Source: Methylotenera sp. (GTDB taxonomy: Bacteria; Pseudomonadota; Gammaproteobacteria; Burkholderiales; Methylophilaceae). Taken from it: DNA of 9,304 nucleotides. The translations under genes and the position numbers were made by a program. The notes beneath the pieces are model-generated. The model searched no databases and had not been told where the DNA came from. It was given only the letters and a program-made list of their open reading frames with translations. This document shows, in pieces, positions 5,651-9,304 of this stretch (its first letter is position 1; every line of letters starts with the position of its first letter). Location of the stretch: NCBI GenBank assembly GCA_027310735.1, contig DAIDAH010000108.1, positions 1 to 9,304 of the forward strand. The letters run 5' to 3'.

Positions 5651-6247
5651 ATGTTAACTGCCCTCTATATTATGCTCAGCCTTGCCTTTGTGCTCGGAGT
5701 GCTGTTGGGCATTGCCGCTCTATTATTCAAAGTAGAGGGTGATCCACTGGTCGCACGCATTGACGCCATTTTGCCACAAACACAGTGTGGGCAATGTGGC
5801 TATCCCGGCTGCAAACCTTATGCTACAGCTATCGCAGCGGGTGAAGCGGACATTAACCAATGTCCGCCCGGCGGTGATGCTGGCGTTCATGCTTTGGCCG
5901 ACTTACTGGGGGTGGAATTCAAACCGCTCAATGCTGAACATGGTGCCCCAAAGCCTAAATCAGTCGCCTTTATTGATGAAGCGACCTGCATTGGCTGCAC
6001 CTTATGTATACAAGCTTGCCCAGTAGATGCAATCCTCGGTGCAGCAAAACATATGCACACGATCATTGCCACAGAATGTACCGGTTGCGAGTTATGCCTA
6101 GCGCCTTGCCCGGTTGACTGCATCACGATGGTTCCTGTTGCGGAAAATCCTGACAACTGGAAATGGAAATACCCAGTCATTTCCATTAAAGCGATTCCTT
6201 TTGACCAAAGCAATTCAACAAGTCACTTAAATAGCACACCAGCATGA
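5651..6247 (+). CDS. rsxB: Rnf/Rsx electron transport complex subunit B (polyferredoxin)
   Basis: The product is 198 residues (E. coli 192). An N-terminal membrane anchor (about 5-26) is followed by the cysteine-rich Fe-S domain with C46, C49, C54 and C71 (CGQCGYPGC ... CPPGG), then a double [4Fe-4S] ferredoxin domain: C113, C116, C119, C123 (CIGCTLCIQACP) and C143, C146, C149, C153 (CTGCELCLAPCP). C157 is an additional cysteine next to the last cluster motif. It takes part in the electron path between RsxC and the membrane subunits and ferredoxin. The ATG at 5651 is the only start available: the frame is closed upstream by TGA at 5618-5620. It lies 53 nt after rsxA and no Shine-Dalgarno is visible. 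The stop overlaps the rsxC start by 4 nt (ATGA at 6244-6247), pointing to translational coupling. Confidence 0.96.
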   Translation: MLTALYIMLSLAFVLGVLLGIAALLFKVEGDPLVARIDAILPQTQCGQCGYPGCKPYATAIAAGEADINQCPPGGDAGVHALADLLGVEFKPLNAEHGAPKPKSVAFIDEATCIGCTLCIQACPVDAILGAAKHMHTIIATECTGCELCLAPCPVDCITMVPVAENPDNWKWKYPVISIKAIPFDQSNSTSHLNSTPA

Positions 6248-8226
6248 ATGCAATCATTAATTTCGCAACCAATCTGTTTAGCAGTGTTTCTGCAAATAAA
6301 GATGTGTTTGAATTCCACGGTGGTGTACATCCGCATGACCACAAAGCAGAATCGACACTCCTCCCAATTGCCACGCTGACCATTCCTGAAAAACTGGTAC
6401 TGCCATTACGCCAGCATGTAGGCCACATACCTAAAATAAAAGTACAAGTAGGTGACCACGTACTTAAGGGGCAAATGCTCGCCGAACCAGAAGGCAACGT
6501 GTCCGCCGCCATTCACGCGCCGACCTCCGGCACGGTCAGCGCTATTAACGAACAAGTGATTCCTCACCCTTCTGGCCTGCCGGATTTATGCATCACGCTA
6601 ACACCTGATGGCAAAGATACATGGGGGCAATTGCAGCCGATAAACTGGCGCTCTTTTGATAAGAATGACGTAGCCGCAAAAAAAGATATGGTGGCAAGCC
6701 TGCGCTCATCTGGCATTGTCGGCTTGGGCGGCGCAACATTCCCAACCCATATCAAATTAACCACCAACAGTAAGTCTCATGTACACACTTTGGTAATCAA
6801 TGCAGCTGAATGCGAACCCTATATTACCTGCGACGACATGCTAATGCGCGAGCGTGCCAATGAAATTATCCAAGGGATAGCTATCGTTCAGTATTTACTT
6901 GGCGCAGACCGAAGCATTATTGGTGTAGAAGATAACAAGCCTATAGCTGCCAAAATCATGACAGACGCTTGCCAAGCATTCTCGATGTCAGCCGATGCTA
7001 ATGCATTTAACGCGGAGATATCCGTGAAAATCGTGCCCACGCTCTACCCAAGCGGCGATGCTAGGCACTTGGTTCACTTAGTACTGGGCACTGAAATCCC
7101 AAGCGATAAACGCTCAACCGATGTCGGTTTGCAAGTCTTTAACGTTGCAACAGTATTAGCCATTTACCGTTACTTTGAATTTGGCGAACCTTCCATCAGC
7201 CGCATTGTGACCATGACTGGCAAGGTAGAAACGCCTCAAAACTTTGAAGTACTATTCGGCACACCACTAAAATCACTTATTGCCGCAGCTGGTGGCGCAA
7301 AAGCAAGCGTCTCGCGGTTCATTATGGGCGGGCCAATGATGGGCTTTGACTTACCCAATACAGAGGTTCCTATTACTAAAGCAGCTAACTGCATTATTGC
7401 TGCGGATCCAAGTCTATTTGCAGCGCCAGCTCCTGCAATGCCCTGCATACGTTGCGCACGCTGCGCAGATGCGTGCCCAGTAAACTTGCAACCTCAAGAA
7501 CTCTACTGGTTTTCAAAATCAGATAATTTTGAGAAAGCGCGCGATTACAACCTATTCGACTGTATCGAATGCGGTTGCTGCACTTACGTATGCCCAAGCA
7601 ACATCCCATTAGTACAATACTACCGCTATGCTAAAAGCGAAATTATTGCCTCCGATAGAGCAAAAGAAGCGGCAGACTTGGCTCGTGAGCGCAATGAATT
7701 CAGGTTGGCGCGTATAGAGCGTGAAAAATTAGAACGCGCACAAAAACATGCCGAGCGTGCGCAGGCCACTAAATCTGAAGCTAAAAAAGACGATGTGCAA
7801 GCCGAAGTTCAAGTTCAACCTAACAAGCAAGAGGCTGCACCCAATTTAGCTAGCGGTGCATCAGAGGTGCCAGATAAACAAGCAGCAATTGCTGCTGCAA
7901 TTGCACGCGCAAAAGCACAAAAACTAGCGGCGGCCAATGCCACACCAGAGACACAATCAGAAACAGTTACGCCTACTGCAACGACGATACCGGTCTCCGA
8001 GACTGCTGATGATATTAAAGCAAAACAAGATAAGCAAGCACTCATCGCAGCTGCTATCGAACGTGCAAAAGCGCAAAAACTGGCAGCCGCACAAGCCGGA
8101 CTTGCTCCCAAAAACACAGAAAATATCAGTCCATCCGTACAAGCTGAAATCAATAAAACTGATGAATTACGCGAAAAAGCTCAACAAGCTGTAGCAAGCA
8201 ACACTGAAGCAACAAAAGATAATTAG
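6244..8226 (+). CDS. rsxC: Rnf/Rsx electron transport complex subunit C (NADH-binding)
   Basis: The product is 660 residues and peripheral on the cytoplasmic side. Order of parts: the RnfC barrel-sandwich N-terminus with FHGGVHPHDHK (24-34) and GNVSAAIHAPTSGTVSA (84-100); the NADH/FMN-binding Rossmann-like part with GLGGATFPTHIK (160-171) and AAECEPYITCD (187-197); the SLBB region (about 320-365, with RFIMGGPMMG at 358-367); then two [4Fe-4S] motifs, C401/C404/C407/C411 (CIRCARCADACP) and C440/C443/C446/C450 (CIECGCCTYVCPSN). It accepts electrons from NADH and passes them to the other subunits. After about residue 470 comes a 190-residue tail rich in A, E, K, R and Q with two near-identical 22-residue repeats; E. 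coli RsxC has a comparable repetitive tail. The start overlaps the rsxB stop. The catalytic core looks intact. Confidence 0.96.
   Translation: MNAIINFATNLFSSVSANKDVFEFHGGVHPHDHKAESTLLPIATLTIPEKLVLPLRQHVGHIPKIKVQVGDHVLKGQMLAEPEGNVSAAIHAPTSGTVSAINEQVIPHPSGLPDLCITLTPDGKDTWGQLQPINWRSFDKNDVAAKKDMVASLRSSGIVGLGGATFPTHIKLTTNSKSHVHTLVINAAECEPYITCDDMLMRERANEIIQGIAIVQYLLGADRSIIGVEDNKPIAAKIMTDACQAFSMSADANAFNAEISVKIVPTLYPSGDARHLVHLVLGTEIPSDKRSTDVGLQVFNVATVLAIYRYFEFGEPSISRIVTMTGKVETPQNFEVLFGTPLKSLIAAAGGAKASVSRFIMGGPMMGFDLPNTEVPITKAANCIIAADPSLFAAPAPAMPCIRCARCADACPVNLQPQELYWFSKSDNFEKARDYNLFDCIECGCCTYVCPSNIPLVQYYRYAKSEIIASDRAKEAADLARERNEFRLARIEREKLERAQKHAERAQATKSEAKKDDVQAEVQVQPNKQEAAPNLASGASEVPDKQAAIAAAIARAKAQKLAAANATPETQSETVTPTATTIPVSETADDIKAKQDKQALIAAAIERAKAQKLAAAQAGLAPKNTENISPSVQAEINKTDELREKAQQAVASNTEATKDN
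7873..8094 (+). repeat. Two 22-residue repeats in the RsxC C-terminal tail
   Basis: Copies at 7873-7938 (residues 544-565) and 8029-8094 (596-617) share 19 of 22 residues, with the core RAKAQKLAAA and the lead DKQA-IAAAI. They are 52 codons apart. Third-codon positions differ often between the copies, so the duplication is not recent and the protein sequence appears to be under selection. Both are predicted helical and basic-alanine rich. Confidence 0.85.
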
Positions 8227-8228
8227 GA
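8225..8228 (+). promoter_or_regulatory. Shine-Dalgarno AGGA that sets the TTG start of rsxD
   Basis: AGGA overlaps the rsxC stop codon (TAG, 8224-8226) and is 7 nt before TTG at 8236. No comparable site precedes the next in-frame ATG at 8284, so this site decides the start. Confidence 0.7.
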
Positions 8229-8235
8229 TAGCCAC

Positions 8236-9255
8236 TTGAATCGCTCACCATACATTACAGACGCACCTACCGTTAGCATCATTATGTTTAAGGTATTACT
8301 GGCATTAGTGCCGGGCATCATGGCCTATGTATGGGTCTATGGCGGGGGGATTTTAGTATCACTGACACTTGCAACTGCAACGGCTTTAGTTGCCGAGGCC
8401 GCCTTGCTCAAAATACGCCAACGCCCAATCCAACCATATTTAATGGACATGAGTGCCGTAGTAACCGCTTGGCTGCTCGCGTTAGCCTTACCGCAGTTGG
8501 CACCATGGTGGCTGGTGGTAGTCGGGACATTTTTTGCAATTGTAATTGCCAAGCAACTTTACGGCGGCTTAGGTTACAACCCTTTCAACCCTGCGATGGT
8601 TGGCTATGCAGTATTGCTCATTTCATTCCCACTCATTATGACCAAATGGCCTGCGCCGTTACTGTTAGCTCAAACACCGCTAGGCTTTATGGATCAACTA
8701 CATTTCATCTTCACCAACGCGCTGCCAGAGGCCATTAAAGTAGACGCCATTACCTCTGCTACACCACTCGACTATCTAAAAACACAACTCATGCTTAAAC
8801 ATGAAGTGGCAAATATTATGCAAGCCCCGATATTCGGGACATTTGGCGCAAAAGGTGGTGAAATAGTCACTGGTGCTTATTTACTGGGTGGGCTCTATCT
8901 ATTACAACAACGTATCATCAGCTGGCATTTACCAACTGCATTTCTAGCCACCCTCACGCTGATTTCACTTGGGTTTTATGCCTTCAACCCGGCACACTTT
9001 ACTAATCCGCTATTTCATTTAATGAGCGGTGCATCCATGTTATGTGCATTTTTCATCATTACCGACCCCGTCAGCGGACCAACCACACCGCGTGGTAAAC
9101 TGTACTTCGCTGCTGGTGTCGGCATATTAACCTATCTTATCCGCGTATATGGTGGCTACCCTGATGGTGTAGCATTTGCCGTGCTATTAATGAATATGTG
9201 CGTACCAATGATAGATGCTCACACTCAGCCACGCGTTTTTGGTCATAAAAATTAG
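8236..9255 (+). CDS. rsxD: Rnf/Rsx electron transport complex subunit D
   Basis: The product is 339 residues (E. coli about 352), a polytopic membrane protein of the NqrB/RnfD family. Conserved stretches are WWLVVVGTFFAIVIAKQLYGGLGYNPFNPAMVGYAVLLISFP (90-131), SATPLD (174-179), SGASMLCAFFIITDPVSGPTT-like residues near 275-295, and GGYPDGVAFAVLLMN near the end, closing with RVFGHKN. T176 in SATPLD is the expected site of covalently bound FMN. Together with RsxA and RsxE it forms the ion-translocating membrane core. The start is TTG at 8236: the N-terminal NRSPYITD matches the SSPYT start region of homologues, and AGGA lies 7 nt upstream; starting at ATG 8284 would remove this conserved part. 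It is 9 nt after rsxC, so one operon. Confidence 0.96.
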   Translation: MNRSPYITDAPTVSIIMFKVLLALVPGIMAYVWVYGGGILVSLTLATATALVAEAALLKIRQRPIQPYLMDMSAVVTAWLLALALPQLAPWWLVVVGTFFAIVIAKQLYGGLGYNPFNPAMVGYAVLLISFPLIMTKWPAPLLLAQTPLGFMDQLHFIFTNALPEAIKVDAITSATPLDYLKTQLMLKHEVANIMQAPIFGTFGAKGGEIVTGAYLLGGLYLLQQRIISWHLPTAFLATLTLISLGFYAFNPAHFTNPLFHLMSGASMLCAFFIITDPVSGPTTPRGKLYFAAGVGILTYLIRVYGGYPDGVAFAVLLMNMCVPMIDAHTQPRVFGHKN

Positions 9256-9288
9256 TTTATTTTAATAAACAATCGAAACAGTCGACAT

Positions 9289-9304
9289 ATGCCAGATACT
9301 ATTC
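9289..9304 (+). CDS. rsxG: Start of the next operon gene, probably rsxG (3' end missing)
   Basis: After a 33-nt gap an ATG at 9289 opens MPDTI and the window ends. The fixed gene order rsxABCDGE makes RsxG, the periplasmic subunit with covalent FMN, the expected product. Five residues cannot confirm this, and the ribosome binding site is weak. The symbol rests on gene order alone. Confidence 0.45.

Noticed and set aside
7815..8194. Several overlapping ORFs on both strands in the rsxC tail region
   Set aside because: Low-complexity alanine-rich coding sequence leaves other frames open; the rsxC frame continues without break to its stop 9 nt before rsxD.
8331..8738. Plus-strand ORF inside rsxD in another frame
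   Set aside because: It overlaps the conserved RsxD membrane segments and shows no independent motif or ribosome site.

Overview
This window looks like ordinary chromosomal core sequence from a Gram-negative, moderately AT-rich proteobacterium. The best guess is a betaproteobacterium of the Methylophilaceae/Methylotenera type. That placement is inferred from the dapA–bamC–MBL-hydrolase gene order, the style of the proteins and the AT-rich intergenic regions; no marker gene here proves it. I see no tRNA, rRNA, insertion sequence, integrase or CRISPR array. I do not see a convincing undescribed system either; the unusual points are small-scale features of known genes.

Left part (1-1740, plus strand). 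The window opens inside a gene for a RoxA/YcfD-like cupin, the ribosomal protein uL16 arginine hydroxylase; only its C-terminal two thirds or so is present. A short gene of unknown function (probably DUF7931, PLD-like) follows at once and probably shares its transcript. A 282-bp gap holds a possible extended -10 promoter and a leader hairpin. Next comes a tiny lipoprotein made almost only of Ala, Pro and Glu, encoded by near-perfect 24-nt repeats. A strong hairpin at 1696-1730, with A and T tracts on both sides, can end transcription from both directions.

Middle part (1745-4737, minus strand). A probable dapA–bamC–MBL-fold hydrolase operon is transcribed towards that shared terminator. DapA makes the dihydrodipicolinate precursor of lysine and diaminopimelate (peptidoglycan). 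BamC is a lipoprotein of the outer-membrane beta-barrel assembly machine. The hydrolase is a YycJ/WalJ-like metallo-beta-lactamase fold protein.

Right part (5004-9304, plus strand). Transcribed divergently from dapA is an Rnf/Rsx electron-transport operon: rsxA, rsxB, rsxC, rsxD and the first codons of what should be rsxG. RsxC takes electrons from NADH through FMN and two [4Fe-4S] clusters, RsxA and RsxB carry further Fe-S clusters, and RsxD carries covalent FMN in the membrane. Together they form most of an ion-motive NADH:ferredoxin oxidoreductase, or SoxR-reducing complex. rsxB and rsxC overlap by 4 nt, rsxC and rsxD are 9 nt apart, and rsxD starts with TTG. A TATAAT box at 4902-4907 is the best candidate for the operon promoter.
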